Below the pieces are notes generated by a model, which searched no databases, was not told where the DNA came from, and saw only the letters and a list, made by a program, of their open reading frames with translations. From assembly GCA_015665415.1 (NCBI GenBank), contig JADFAE010000015.1:30410-94409 (forward strand): a DNA stretch of 64,000 nt, read 5' to 3'. Within the stretch, counting starts at the first letter, position 1. Every line of letters starts with the position of its first letter. The DNA is from Roseobacter sp. GTDB taxonomy: Bacteria; Pseudomonadota; Alphaproteobacteria; Rhodobacterales; Rhodobacteraceae. Positions 1-8,155 of the stretch are shown here, one piece after another. The translations under genes were made by a program, and so were the position numbers.

Positions 1-434
1 CCCCAGAGCCGCAGGATCATTGCCTGCGCCACCTCGAAACCGGCATCCTTGTAAACGGCGGCGATCACCGCCTCCATGCCGTCGCCCAGCAGTGCCAGCT
101 TGCGACGTCCACCCGACATCATCTCTGAGCGGCCCAGTTTCAGCACCGACCCCAGATCGATCTCGCGTGCGACATCGGCGCAGGCCTCCTTGCGCACCAG
201 CGCGTTGAAACGCGGGGCAAGCTGTCCTTCGCTGGCGGTCTTGTCATGATCGAGCAGAGCCGTGGCCATGACCAAGCCTAGCACACGATCGCCGAGAAAC
301 TCCAAACGCTGGTTGTCCTGGCGATTGGGCGATGAAACGGAGGGGTGGGTCAGCGCGCGCACCAGAAGCTCCGGCTGGGCAAAGTCATGCCCGATCCGGT
401 CCTGAAAGGCGCGCATCTCTTTGGAAAGTTTCAC
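1..434 (-). CDS. rnc: Ribonuclease III, 3' end outside window
   Basis: Double-strand-specific endoribonuclease that processes rRNA precursors and structured mRNAs. About 145 N-terminal residues are present. The RNase III signature [12 protein letters not shown] lies near residue 42, and the second acidic site LLGDGMEAV near residue 122 supplies the Asp and Glu that bind catalytic metal. The C-terminal dsRNA-binding domain lies beyond the window edge. The start is a GTG that overlaps the lepB stop as GTGA, so translation is probably coupled to lepB. Order acpS-lepB-rnc is typical of alphaproteobacteria. Identity is secure; only the truncation by the window limits the call. Confidence 0.95.
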   Translation of the reverse strand, partial: MKLSKEMRAFQDRIGHDFAQPELLVRALTHPSVSSPNRQDNQRLEFLGDRVLGLVMATALLDHDKTASEGQLAPRFNALVRKEACADVAREIDLGSVLKLGRSEMMSGGRRKLALLGDGMEAVIAAVYKDAGFEVAQAMILRLW

Positions 435-1267
435 TCGATCCCCTTGAAGTAGCGATTCGAACGCCAGGTCCAGAAGAACAGCATGGAGCGTCCGGCAGAA
501 GAGAACATGATGCGATCTGCCCGGCCAATCAGGTTTTCCAGCGGCACAAAGCCAACGCCACCGGCGCTTTGGGCCAGACGGCTGTCACTGGAGTTGTCGC
601 GGTTGTCGCCCATGAAGAAGAAATGCCCCTCGGGCACCTGATACACGCCGGTATGGTCTGCCGACTGATTGCCGATGTTGAGGACAACATGTTGGGAGCC
701 ACCGGGCAGGGTTTCGATCTGGCGTGATTTGAGACAGGATCCGCCCTGCCCCACCGGCTGGTTCTCACAACGCGGATAAGAGCCCTGCGGCCCCTGTGGG
801 GCCATCAGCTCTTCGAAATTGCCCGCATCCTCGCGCCCGACAGCCTTGCCATTGATGAACAGTGCCCCGTTCTTCATCTGGATCTTGTCGCCGGGCAGGC
901 CGATCAAACGCTTGATGAAATCGGTGCCGGTCACCGGGTGGCGAAAGACCACCACATCGCCGCGCTCTGGGTCCGAGCCGAGAAAGCGGGAATTGTCACC
1001 ATCGAGAAACCCGCAGATATCCTTGGCGTCGATATCAACCCCGATAACCCCCAGGCGCACACTGGGACAGGAGGCATAGGAGTAGCCATAGGCCATCTTG
1101 TTCACAAAGAGGAAATCGCCAATCAGCAAGGTCTCTTTCATCGACCCGGAGGGGATCCAGAAGGGCTGAAAAAACAGGGTGCGGAAAACCCCTGCAATGA
1201 GCAGAGCATAGACAATGGTTTTTACCGTTTCGAGGATCGAGTGTCCGGCTGAGGTTTTGGCCGTCAT
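431..1267 (-). CDS. lepB: Signal peptidase I
   Basis: Inner-membrane serine protease that removes signal peptides from secreted proteins. One N-terminal transmembrane segment spans roughly residues 14-33. The nucleophile is Ser42 in the PSGSMKETL motif, and the general base is Lys119 in the segment [16 protein letters not shown] later [11 protein letters not shown] motif is the conserved box E of the family. The 278-residue length is normal for the alphaproteobacterial enzyme. It lies between acpS (66 bp upstream) and rnc (4 bp overlap). Confidence 0.96.
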   Translation of the reverse strand: MTAKTSAGHSILETVKTIVYALLIAGVFRTLFFQPFWIPSGSMKETLLIGDFLFVNKMAYGYSYASCPSVRLGVIGVDIDAKDICGFLDGDNSRFLGSDPERGDVVVFRHPVTGTDFIKRLIGLPGDKIQMKNGALFINGKAVGREDAGNFEELMAPQGPQGSYPRCENQPVGQGGSCLKSRQIETLPGGSQHVVLNIGNQSADHTGVYQVPEGHFFFMGDNRDNSSDSRLAQSAGGVGFVPLENLIGRADRIMFSSAGRSMLFFWTWRSNRYFKGIE

Positions 1268-1333
1268 CAGGCTCTCCGGGTTATAAATAAAGGGTCCGGC
1301 GCTACATGAGGGTGCGGCGGGCGCAAGTCAAGC

Positions 1334-1780
1334 TTATGCGTTGGTTTCCGCCCCTTGAGCCGGTGTTTCCGCCACTTCACCCCCAATTGGCAGGGCTTCG
1401 ATCAGAACAAAGGCCTGGGCCCAGGGGTGATCATCAGTCAGGCTCACATGAATCACCGCGCGGTGACCCGGCGGTGTCATCTTTTTCAGGCGATCCGCGG
1501 CCCAGCCGGTGACATGCATGACAGGCTGGCCAGTGCGCAGGTTGCTGACCGCCATATCCTTCCAGGCGATGCCCATGCGCAGGCCGGTGCCAAGCGCCTT
1601 GGAGCAGGCCTCCTTGGCGGCCCAGCGTTTGGCATAGGTGCCTGCCACGTCGCGGCGGCGGTCCGCCTTGCGCTGCTCCGTCTCGGTGAAGACCCGATTG
1701 CGGAACCTGTCGCCAAAGCGATCCAGGGTGCCCTGAATACGCTCGATATTGGCAAGATCGGTTCCGATGCCGAGGATCAT
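1334..1780 (-). CDS. acpS: Holo-[acyl-carrier-protein] synthase
   Basis: Transfers 4'-phosphopantetheine from CoA to apo-ACP, activating it for fatty acid synthesis. The N-terminus ILGIGTDL carries metal-binding Asp8, and KRWAAKEA carries Glu57, both hallmarks of the AcpS family. At 148 residues it is slightly longer than usual because of an acidic C-terminal tail after the conserved fold. It starts 4 bp after the LysE-type gene and precedes lepB, which suggests a single transcript from pdxJ to rnc. Confidence 0.95.
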   Translation of the reverse strand: MILGIGTDLANIERIQGTLDRFGDRFRNRVFTETEQRKADRRRDVAGTYAKRWAAKEACSKALGTGLRMGIAWKDMAVSNLRTGQPVMHVTGWAADRLKKMTPPGHRAVIHVSLTDDHPWAQAFVLIEALPIGGEVAETPAQGAETNA

Positions 1781-1784
1781 GGCG

Positions 1785-2411
1785 CTACCCGTCCAGTCGC
1801 GCCGTCAGGATCTTGAGACTGGCAAAGCCAAAAAAGCCGGCAAAGACCAGCTCAAAGCCGCGCTTCATCCGCATGTAGCCTGCGACCACTCCGGGGGTGG
1901 AGAACAAAAAGGCATAGCCGACGAAGATCAGGATTGAACCCGAATAGAGAAAGGCAAAAAGGCCAAAGACCTCAGCCGGGACGGATCCGGCAGGCAGAAC
2001 CAGCGAATAGATCGAGGCCCAGGACAGGATCGCCTTGGGATTGGTCAGGTGGATCAAAGCGCCTTTGCTAAAGATCTGCCAGGCCGTGCCGCCATAGGCA
2101 CGCTGTGACAGGGGCGCATTGGGTGTCAGCGCAGAGCGCAAGGATTTTGCAGCCAGGAACAGCAGGTAGCCGGCCCCGCAGTAGCGCAGGACCTCAAAGA
2201 CCCAGGCATTGGCCAGCATCAGCGCGCTGAGGCCCGCCGCCGCGGCCAGCCCCCAGGAGGCTGAACCAAACAAAATCCCCAGCGCAAAAATCAATCCGGC
2301 CCTGCGACCGGTGTTCATAGACGTTCCGGCAATGGACAGGGTCGCGGGGCCGGGACTGCCCCCGGCAAGAACCCAGGCGACCCAAAGCGCGGCCCATTCC
2401 GGGCCAATCAC
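1785..2411 (-). CDS. LysE/RhtB family exporter
   Basis: Predicted inner-membrane amino-acid exporter of 208 residues. It has about six hydrophobic segments and the family hallmark near the N-terminus, [15 protein letters not shown] (equivalent to the TPGPN region of RhtB). The segment [11 protein letters not shown] near residue 120 is also typical. Its ATG overlaps the pdxJ stop (ATGA), so it is read in the same transcript as vitamin B6 and acpS genes. The substrate cannot be inferred from sequence. Confidence 0.85.
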   Translation of the reverse strand: MIGPEWAALWVAWVLAGGSPGPATLSIAGTSMNTGRRAGLIFALGILFGSASWGLAAAAGLSALMLANAWVFEVLRYCGAGYLLFLAAKSLRSALTPNAPLSQRAYGGTAWQIFSKGALIHLTNPKAILSWASIYSLVLPAGSVPAEVFGLFAFLYSGSILIFVGYAFLFSTPGVVAGYMRMKRGFELVFAGFFGFASLKILTARLDG

Positions 2412-3154
2412 GCCCGGGCCTCGTCCATCTTGCGGCGCATCTCTGCCAGAGCGGCCGGCAGGCCGACAAACATCGCCTCCCCCATCAGGAAGTGACCAAT
2501 GTTCAGCTCTTTCACCTGCGGCAAGGCGGCAATAGGGCCAACACTGTCGTAGGTCAGGCCATGACCGACATGCACCTCGAGCCCCAGACCATGGGCATAG
2601 GCCGCCATCTCGGTGATTTTGGTCAGTTCAGCGTCGCGCTCCTCCCAGCGACCTTCGGCCCAGGCATCGGCATAAGCACCGGCATGCAGCTCGATCACCG
2701 GCGCACCAATACGATGGCTGGCCTCGACCTGGGCCTTATCCGCAGCGATGAACATGGAAACCCGGCTGCCCGCATCGCGCAAAGGGGCGATGTAGTCAGC
2801 CAGCGCATTGTCATTGGCGGCCACGTCCAGCCCGCCTTCGGTGGTGCGCTCTTCGCGCTTTTCCGGCACCAGGCAAATTGCGTGCGGTTTGTGCCGCAGG
2901 GCAATGGCCTGCATCTCTTGTGTTGCCGCCATCTCAAAGTTCAGCGGGATGCGCAGCGCCGCCATCAGACCATCAATGTCGCTGTCGATGATATGGCGGC
3001 GGTCTTCGCGCAGATGCGCGGTAATACCATCGGCACCGGCATTCTGCGCCAGGATCGCTGCCCGCACCGGATCGGGATTGTCGCCGCCGCGGGCATTGCG
3101 CACCGTGGCCACGTGGTCGATGTTCACACCCAAGCGCAACGCGTTCTGAGCCAT
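2408..3154 (-). CDS. pdxJ: Pyridoxine 5'-phosphate synthase
   Basis: Condenses 1-deoxy-D-xylulose 5-phosphate with 3-amino-1-hydroxyacetone phosphate to make pyridoxine 5'-phosphate, the ring-closing step of the DXP-dependent B6 pathway. The start at 3154 gives [20 protein letters not shown], the canonical N-terminus with active-site His; a further in-frame upstream ATG/GTG would add 21 unconserved residues. The motifs [16 protein letters not shown] and [10 protein letters not shown] (phosphate and substrate binding) are present. Length 248 residues matches the family. Confidence 0.95.
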   Translation of the reverse strand: MAQNALRLGVNIDHVATVRNARGGDNPDPVRAAILAQNAGADGITAHLREDRRHIIDSDIDGLMAALRIPLNFEMAATQEMQAIALRHKPHAICLVPEKREERTTEGGLDVAANDNALADYIAPLRDAGSRVSMFIAADKAQVEASHRIGAPVIELHAGAYADAWAEGRWEERDAELTKITEMAAYAHGLGLEVHVGHGLTYDSVGPIAALPQVKELNIGHFLMGEAMFVGLPAALAEMRRKMDEARA

Positions 3155-3241
3155 ATCATTAGTCCTGAAATCAGTCTCTGTTGCCCCAGAGACTAGACAG
3201 CGCACCCGCGAGGGCAACCCCTAGCCCGGCAATTCGCACCG

Positions 3242-3949
3242 CTATTTTGCTTTGCGCACCCTTGGCAGCACCAGCTTGGGTTTGGATTTCACCACCTCCG
3301 GCGCGGGGCTGATCCCGGCGGCCTCCATCTCGGCGCGTTTCTTGATCGCCTCGAACTTGGCCTTGATGCGTGAGCGGCGATGCTGCTGGTAGGCGCGGAT
3401 CACTGGCAAGCTGAGCATATAGCAGACGGTGGCGGTGATGACCCCGGGCAGAACCCCGCCCACCAGATAGGGAAAGAACACCTCGTCGTAGAACAGGTCC
3501 AGCCCGTGCCAATCGGCGGGGCGGTCATGGAACAGCGCAAAGAGATTGTCCTTCAGGTCCTTGCCCGCATCTAGGAACTTGCCCGCCAGCGATTTGTCGA
3601 CTTCTTCGTATTCGGTGCCCAGCATCCAATGCCCGGTCTGCAACGCAGCAACCCCAATGGGCACATAGGTCAGCGGATTGCCAAAAAAGGTCCCGCTGAG
3701 GGCGGCCAGGATATTACCATTCATCAGCCGGGCAATCAGCGCGGCGACGACAAAATGCATGGCATAAAACGGCGTGAAAGTGGTGAAGACCCCGGCCCAG
3801 ATCCCCCGTGCGATACGCTCTGGCGAATCCGGCAAACGGCGCACCCGGTGTTTTACGTATAAAAACGCCCGCTTCCAGCCCCCGCGGGGCCAGATAAAGT
3901 CCGCAACCGCCCGAAGGAGCGGGCGTCTATCGCGGCGCCTGAATACCAA
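3242..3949 (-). CDS. DUF2062 domain membrane protein
   Basis: A 235-residue protein with a basic N-terminus and two or three hydrophobic segments around residues 50-75, 80-105 and 165-190. The segment around ARGIWAGVFTTFTPFYAMH and the later GTFFGNPLTYVPIG are typical of DUF2062. The C-terminal 50 residues are Lys/Arg-rich and likely cytoplasmic. It sits 33 bp after rsh and ahead of pdxJ on the same strand, a conserved roseobacter order. Its biochemical role is unknown. Confidence 0.8.
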   Translation of the reverse strand: MVFRRRDRRPLLRAVADFIWPRGGWKRAFLYVKHRVRRLPDSPERIARGIWAGVFTTFTPFYAMHFVVAALIARLMNGNILAALSGTFFGNPLTYVPIGVAALQTGHWMLGTEYEEVDKSLAGKFLDAGKDLKDNLFALFHDRPADWHGLDLFYDEVFFPYLVGGVLPGVITATVCYMLSLPVIRAYQQHRRSRIKAKFEAIKKRAEMEAAGISPAPEVVKSKPKLVLPRVRKAK

Positions 3950-3982
3950 AACCCCTGGTCCTTCCTCGTTTCAAGCCTGCAT

Positions 3983-6115
3983 TCACTCCGAAACCGAGCG
4001 TGTCTCCGGTCGCTCCCGAAAACGCGCGACTTCGGCGACATCGCTCTCGGCCTCCAACGTCAGCATCAAGGAATGCAACTGCTCCACATCCCTCAGTTCG
4101 ACATTTACCCTAAGACGGTAAAAGTCTGGTTTCCGATCGACGAATTCAAGGTCGGAGATATTGGCCTTCTTCTCGCCAATCAATGTGCAAATTCGCCCCA
4201 GGACACCGGCATCATTGCCGATGGTCAGGTCCAGAGTGATCCCATAGGCCGCCGCATGGGTGCCGCTGTCCCAATGCACATCGACCCAACGCTCTGGCTG
4301 GCTGTCAAATTCGCTCAGCTTGTCGCAATCCGCTGCATGTACCACAACACCGCGACCGCGGTAGGTGATACCAATGATCCGCTCGCCGGGCAGGGGCTGA
4401 CAGCAGGGCGCACGCTCAAAGCTTTGTCCTGCCTCCAACCCGATGACCGCACGACGCGGCGAGATCACATCGCCCTCCTGCGAGGTCAGCTCTGGGTAGA
4501 CCGATTGCACCACGTCATGGGCGGTGATCTCGGCCGCGCCAAGGCTCGCCAACAGCTCATTCACCGAATTGATACGCAGCGCCCGGGCGGCTGTTTCCAG
4601 CGTCTTGTCGGTTGCCTTGCGGTCCACGTGTTCAAAGGCGGAGCGGGCCAGTTCGCGGCCCAATTTGACAAACCGCGCCCGATCCGCCTCGCGCAGGGCG
4701 CGGCGAATGGCAGTGCGGGCCTTGCCGGTGGTGGCGATCTCCAGCCAGCTCACCTGAGGCATCTGGCCCTCGGCGGTGATCACCTCAACCGATTGGCCAT
4801 TACGGATCCGGGTCCAGAGCGGCACCCGAATGCCGTCGATCTTGGCCCCGACGCAGGCGTGACCAATGCGGGTGTGGATGGCATAGGCAAAATCAATCGG
4901 AGTTGCGCCTTTGGGCAGCTTGGTCACATCGCCCTTGGGGGTAAAACAGAAGACCTGATCGGAATACATCTCCAGCTTCACCGCTTCGAGGAACTCGTCG
5001 TGATCCTCCTCGGCGTCAAACTGTTCGGTCAGCGAAGCAATCCATTTGGCCGGGTCCACCGCAAATGGGTTCTGGGTGCGCACCCCATCGCGGTAGGACC
5101 AATGGGCGGCAACCCCGGTTTCCGCCACATCATGCATCTGCCGGGTGCGGATCTGCACCTCGACCCGCTTGCCATCGCGTCCCGACACCGTGGTGTGGAT
5201 CGAGCGATAGCCGTTGGACTTGGGCTGGCTGATGTAATCCTTGAAGCGTCCCGGCACCGCGCGCCAACGCTGGTGGATCGCGCCCAGCGCGCGATAGCTG
5301 TCTTCCTCGCTTTGGGTGATGACACGAAAGCCGTAGATGTCAGAGAGCCTTGAGAAGCCCTGATCCTTGGCCTGCATCTTGCGCCAGATCGAATAGGGTT
5401 TCTTGGCGCGGCCAAAGACCTCGGCCTCGATGCCCGCCTTTTCCAGCTCGATACGCATATCGCCGGTAATCCGGTGGATCACATCCCCGGTCTCGCGCTG
5501 CAGGGTGACAAAGCGGCGAATGATCGATTGACGCCCCTCAGCGTTGAGCACCTTGAAGGCCAGGTCTTCCAGCTCTTCGCGCATCCACTGCATCCCCATG
5601 CGCCCCGCAAGTGGCGCATAGATATCCATGGTTTCGCGCGCCTTCTGCGCTTGTTTTTCCGGCCGCATTGCCTTGATGGTGCGCATATTGTGCAAGCGGT
5701 CAGCCAGCTTGACCAGGATAACCCGCAGGTCCTTGGACATGGCCATAAACAGTTTGCGGAAATTCTCCGCCTGTTTGGTCTCGCGGCTGGAGAGCTGCAG
5801 ATTGGTCAGCTTGGTGACCCCATCCACCAGCTCAGCCACCTCATCGCCAAAGCGGTGGGCGACCTCTTCATAAGAGGCCTTGGTGTCTTCGATGGTGTCG
5901 TGCAGCAAGGCGGTGATGATGGTGGCATCATCCAGGCGCTGCTCGGTCAGCAGCGCGGCAACCGCGACGGGATGGGTGAAATAGGGTTCCCCAGAGTGGC
6001 GAAACTGCCCGTCATGCATTTCTTCGCCATAGGCAAAAGCCTCAGCGATCTTGCCTGCATTAGTCTTGGGGTTGTAGTTGCGGACCAGAGCAATCAGGTC
6101 TTCTGGTGTAATCAT
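3983..6115 (-). CDS. rsh: Bifunctional (p)ppGpp synthetase/hydrolase (RSH)
   Basis: Makes and degrades the stringent-response alarmone (p)ppGpp. The 710 residues show the usual order: HD hydrolase domain (about 25-180, with YFTHPVAVAALL and LLHDTIEDT), synthetase domain (about 235-350, with KKPYSIWRKMQ, DIYGFRVI and SNGYRSIHTTV), TGS domain (about 390-450, TPKGDVTKLPKGATPIDFAY) and a C-terminal ACT domain (about 630-700). Both catalytic halves look intact, as expected for the single RSH enzyme of most alphaproteobacteria. It lies 35 bp downstream of rpoZ, mirroring the rpoZ-spoT arrangement of other proteobacteria. Confidence 0.96.
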   Translation of the reverse strand: MITPEDLIALVRNYNPKTNAGKIAEAFAYGEEMHDGQFRHSGEPYFTHPVAVAALLTEQRLDDATIITALLHDTIEDTKASYEEVAHRFGDEVAELVDGVTKLTNLQLSSRETKQAENFRKLFMAMSKDLRVILVKLADRLHNMRTIKAMRPEKQAQKARETMDIYAPLAGRMGMQWMREELEDLAFKVLNAEGRQSIIRRFVTLQRETGDVIHRITGDMRIELEKAGIEAEVFGRAKKPYSIWRKMQAKDQGFSRLSDIYGFRVITQSEEDSYRALGAIHQRWRAVPGRFKDYISQPKSNGYRSIHTTVSGRDGKRVEVQIRTRQMHDVAETGVAAHWSYRDGVRTQNPFAVDPAKWIASLTEQFDAEEDHDEFLEAVKLEMYSDQVFCFTPKGDVTKLPKGATPIDFAYAIHTRIGHACVGAKIDGIRVPLWTRIRNGQSVEVITAEGQMPQVSWLEIATTGKARTAIRRALREADRARFVKLGRELARSAFEHVDRKATDKTLETAARALRINSVNELLASLGAAEITAHDVVQSVYPELTSQEGDVISPRRAVIGLEAGQSFERAPCCQPLPGERIIGITYRGRGVVVHAADCDKLSEFDSQPERWVDVHWDSGTHAAAYGITLDLTIGNDAGVLGRICTLIGEKKANISDLEFVDRKPDFYRLRVNVELRDVEQLHSLMLTLEAESDVAEVARFRERPETRSVSE

Positions 6116-6150
6116 TTCCAGTCCGCAGCCTCAGATTGGTAGTGCCGGTG

Positions 6151-6504
6151 TCAGCCCTGCCCCTGGGCCTCCATGAGTGCGCGCAGCAGTTTTTCTTCCG
6201 ACATGTCGTCGTCAGCAGGCTTGTCGTTTTCGGCCCCCATCAACAGAGCCATCGAATCTTCTTCGGGCTCGTCGACTTCGATCTGGTTCTGGTTGTTCTC
6301 GATCAGACGCTCGCGCAGGTCATCAGCGCGCTGGGTCTCATCCGCAATCTCGCGCAGCGACACAACAGGGTTCTTGTCGTTGTCACGCTCAACAGTCAGC
6401 TCAGCGCCGGCAGCAATCTCGCGGGCACGATGGGCCGCCAGCATTACCAGCTCAAAGCGGTTGGGTACTTTGTCTACGCAGTCTTCAACCGTCACGCGGG
6501 CCAT
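6151..6504 (-). CDS. rpoZ: RNA polymerase omega subunit
   Basis: Small RNA polymerase subunit that helps assemble beta' and forms part of a ppGpp site in proteobacteria. The N-terminal block [20 protein letters not shown] and the following [10 protein letters not shown] match the family. At 117 residues it carries an acidic C-terminal extension. Immediately upstream of rsh on the same strand, coupling a ppGpp-binding component with the enzyme that makes the alarmone. A promoter candidate lies 40-68 bp upstream of its start. Confidence 0.95.
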   Translation of the reverse strand: MARVTVEDCVDKVPNRFELVMLAAHRAREIAAGAELTVERDNDKNPVVSLREIADETQRADDLRERLIENNQNQIEVDEPEEDSMALLMGAENDKPADDDMSEEKLLRALMEAQGQG

Positions 6505-6543
6505 AGGCGACTCTCCAAAATCAATGTGGGTCCGGAAGGGCGA

Positions 6544-6572
6544 CTTTTACGCCCAAATCTTTTTATTGACAA
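6544..6572 (-). promoter_or_regulatory. Sigma-70-type promoter candidate for rpoZ-rsh
   Basis: On the minus strand TTGTCA (6572-6567) is followed after exactly 17 bases by TAAAAG (6549-6544). The -35 element is a good match and the -10 is moderate. Transcription would begin about 30 bases before the rpoZ start at 6504. Confidence 0.5.
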
Positions 6573-6598
6573 GCGCAGAAAGCAACGCAAGGGCGGGT

Positions 6599-7168
6599 TT
6601 AAAGCGGTTGGACCGCCTCCAGATCAGATTTTGGCAGCGCGGCGCAGAGTTCTGCGGCCGTTTTGCCCAGAATCGGATGGCACCAACCCGGCCAGATGTC
6701 ACACAGCGGCACCAGGACAAAAGCTCGGTCCTGCACCCGCGGATGCGGGAGAATCAGCTCAGCGGGGGTTTCGCTCATCTGCTGCTCCAGCGGCAGGTCG
6801 CGCCAAGCCTGATACCCATCCAGATCAGGCAAGACGGTCTCACCCAAGGCGATGAGATCCAGATCCAATGTCCGCATCCCCCAGCGCTGATCACGCTGGC
6901 GTGCATATTTCTGTTCCACCTCGTGCAGGTGTGCCAGCAGAGCTTTGGCTGACAACGCGGTCTCCACCGTCAAAACAGCGTTAATATAATCCGGCCCGGC
7001 CCCCACCGGGAAACATGGGGTTTGAAAAAGTCGGGAAGTTTGGCAAGCTTCTCCCAATAGGAGAATAAGATCTTGAATTGCAGCCTCAAGCACTTGCGAC
7101 GATGTCATCTCGCCCAAGGGTAGGTTGCCCCCCAACGCAATGATCGCTTTTGTTTGCAAAATCGTCAC
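6599..7168 (-). CDS. folK: 6-hydroxymethyl-7,8-dihydropterin pyrophosphokinase
   Basis: Transfers pyrophosphate from ATP to 6-hydroxymethyl-dihydropterin in folate synthesis. Conserved elements are IALGGN near the N-terminus, QRWGMRTLDLDLIALG (the Asp pair binding two magnesium ions) and ILPHPRVQDRAFVLVPL. Length 189 residues is normal. The start lies only 2 bp from the -35 box of the divergent NYN gene, so the two promoters share a compact control region. Confidence 0.94.
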   Translation of the reverse strand: MTILQTKAIIALGGNLPLGEMTSSQVLEAAIQDLILLLGEACQTSRLFQTPCFPVGAGPDYINAVLTVETALSAKALLAHLHEVEQKYARQRDQRWGMRTLDLDLIALGETVLPDLDGYQAWRDLPLEQQMSETPAELILPHPRVQDRAFVLVPLCDIWPGWCHPILGKTAAELCAALPKSDLEAVQPL

Positions 7169-7170
7169 TT

Positions 7171-7199
7171 TTGACCTCGTTTAGGAAAAACCGTATACT
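7171..7199 (+). promoter_or_regulatory. Near-consensus sigma-70 promoter for the NYN gene
   Basis: TTGACC at 7171-7176, a 17-base spacer, and TATACT at 7194-7199 form one of the clearest housekeeping promoters in the window. It reads toward the gene at 7304, giving a 5' leader of roughly 100 bases. The -35 begins 2 bp from the divergent folK start codon. Confidence 0.75.
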
Positions 7200-7303
7200 T
7201 GAAGCAGGTGCCAAAGTACTTACAATATGTCCACCCGTTTCGCCGCACCAAATTCACTCACGGATCATTAGGCGCAAACGGATTTACCGGAAGGACACTT
7301 TAG

Positions 7304-7876
7304 ATGTTTTATAAAGACGAACGGCTTGCGCTGTTCATAGACGGTTCAAATCTCTACGCCGCTGCCAAGGCGCTTGGGTTTGATATCGACTACAAGCTTT
7401 TGCGGCAGGAATTTATGCGTCGCGGAAAGCTTTTGCGTGCCTTTTATTATACGGCCCTGCTGGAAAACGACGAATATTCCCCCATCCGCCCCCTTGTCGA
7501 TTGGCTGCATTACAATGGTTTTACCATGGTGACCAAGCCTGCCAAGGAATACACGGACAGCATGGGTCGCCGTAAGGTCAAAGGCAATATGGACATCGAG
7601 CTCACGGTGGATGCCATGGAACTGGCTCCGCGCGTGGATCATGTTGTGCTGTTTTCTGGCGACGGGGACTTCCGCCCGCTGATTGCCAGCCTGCAGCGCC
7701 AGGGGGTCCGCGTCTCGGTCGTCTCCACCATTCGCAGTCAGCCGCCGATGATTTCGGATGAGTTGCGCCGCCAAGCGGACAATTTCATCGAGCTGGAAGA
7801 GCTGAAAGACGTGATCGGTCGCCCGCCACGGGAACATCCGGCTGACACCCGCTCGGTCTCTGCCGTCCCCGGCTAA
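7304..7876 (+). CDS. NYN domain (LabA/DUF88-type) ribonuclease-like protein
   Basis: A 190-residue protein of the PIN-like NYN superfamily, whose members are RNases or RNA-binding regulators. The acidic metal-binding set is visible: LFIDGSNLY near residue 12, KGNMDIELTVDAM near residue 95 and FSGDGDFRPL near residue 122. Almost the whole protein is the NYN domain; only a short C-terminal tail after KDVIGR falls outside. It stands alone behind a strong promoter with a long leader. LabA relatives affect circadian gene expression in cyanobacteria, but no such role is implied here; the RNA target is unknown. Confidence 0.85.
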   Translation: MFYKDERLALFIDGSNLYAAAKALGFDIDYKLLRQEFMRRGKLLRAFYYTALLENDEYSPIRPLVDWLHYNGFTMVTKPAKEYTDSMGRRKVKGNMDIELTVDAMELAPRVDHVVLFSGDGDFRPLIASLQRQGVRVSVVSTIRSQPPMISDELRRQADNFIELEELKDVIGRPPREHPADTRSVSAVPG

Positions 7877-7946
7877 GCCCAGCACAATCGCACGCGCCAG
7901 GTTCGAAAGCTTTCACGGGCAACGCGAGGCGTCTCTGGCTTGCGGA

Positions 7947-8139
7947 CCCTGGGCTTCAGCCCAGGGGTTCGGCCTTGGCTGTACGAATTCGACACAGAGT
8001 TTCAAGGCGGGTTTTCACTCGAACCCGCCTTGAAGGCCCCGCTGCGCAAGCACACTCCTGCAAGCGCAACCCACTCCCCGCAACCCCGACGGAAAAACTT
8101 ATCAGCAGGCCCAGCGCCTTTCTGCTGTGCAGGGGCCTG
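7947..8139. repeat. Three strong inverted repeats between the NYN and kinase genes
   Basis: The 279-base convergent gap (7877-8155) holds three hairpins. The first pairs CCCTGGGCT (7947-7955) with AGCCCAGGG (7958-7966). The second has perfect 13-base arms, TTCAAGGCGGGTT (8001-8013) and its complement (8022-8034), around an 8-base loop. The third pairs CAGGCCC (8106-8112) with GGGCCTG (8133-8139) and is followed by a T run, so it can act as a terminator on the plus strand; read on the minus strand it lies just past the kinase stop. Confidence 0.6.
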
Positions 8140-8155
8140 GTCTTTTTTAACCGTC

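Noticed and set aside
4073..5353. A 426-codon plus-strand frame across rsh
   Set aside because: Antisense to a complete RSH enzyme; composition is Gln/His/Gly-rich as expected from reverse reading of GC-rich codons.
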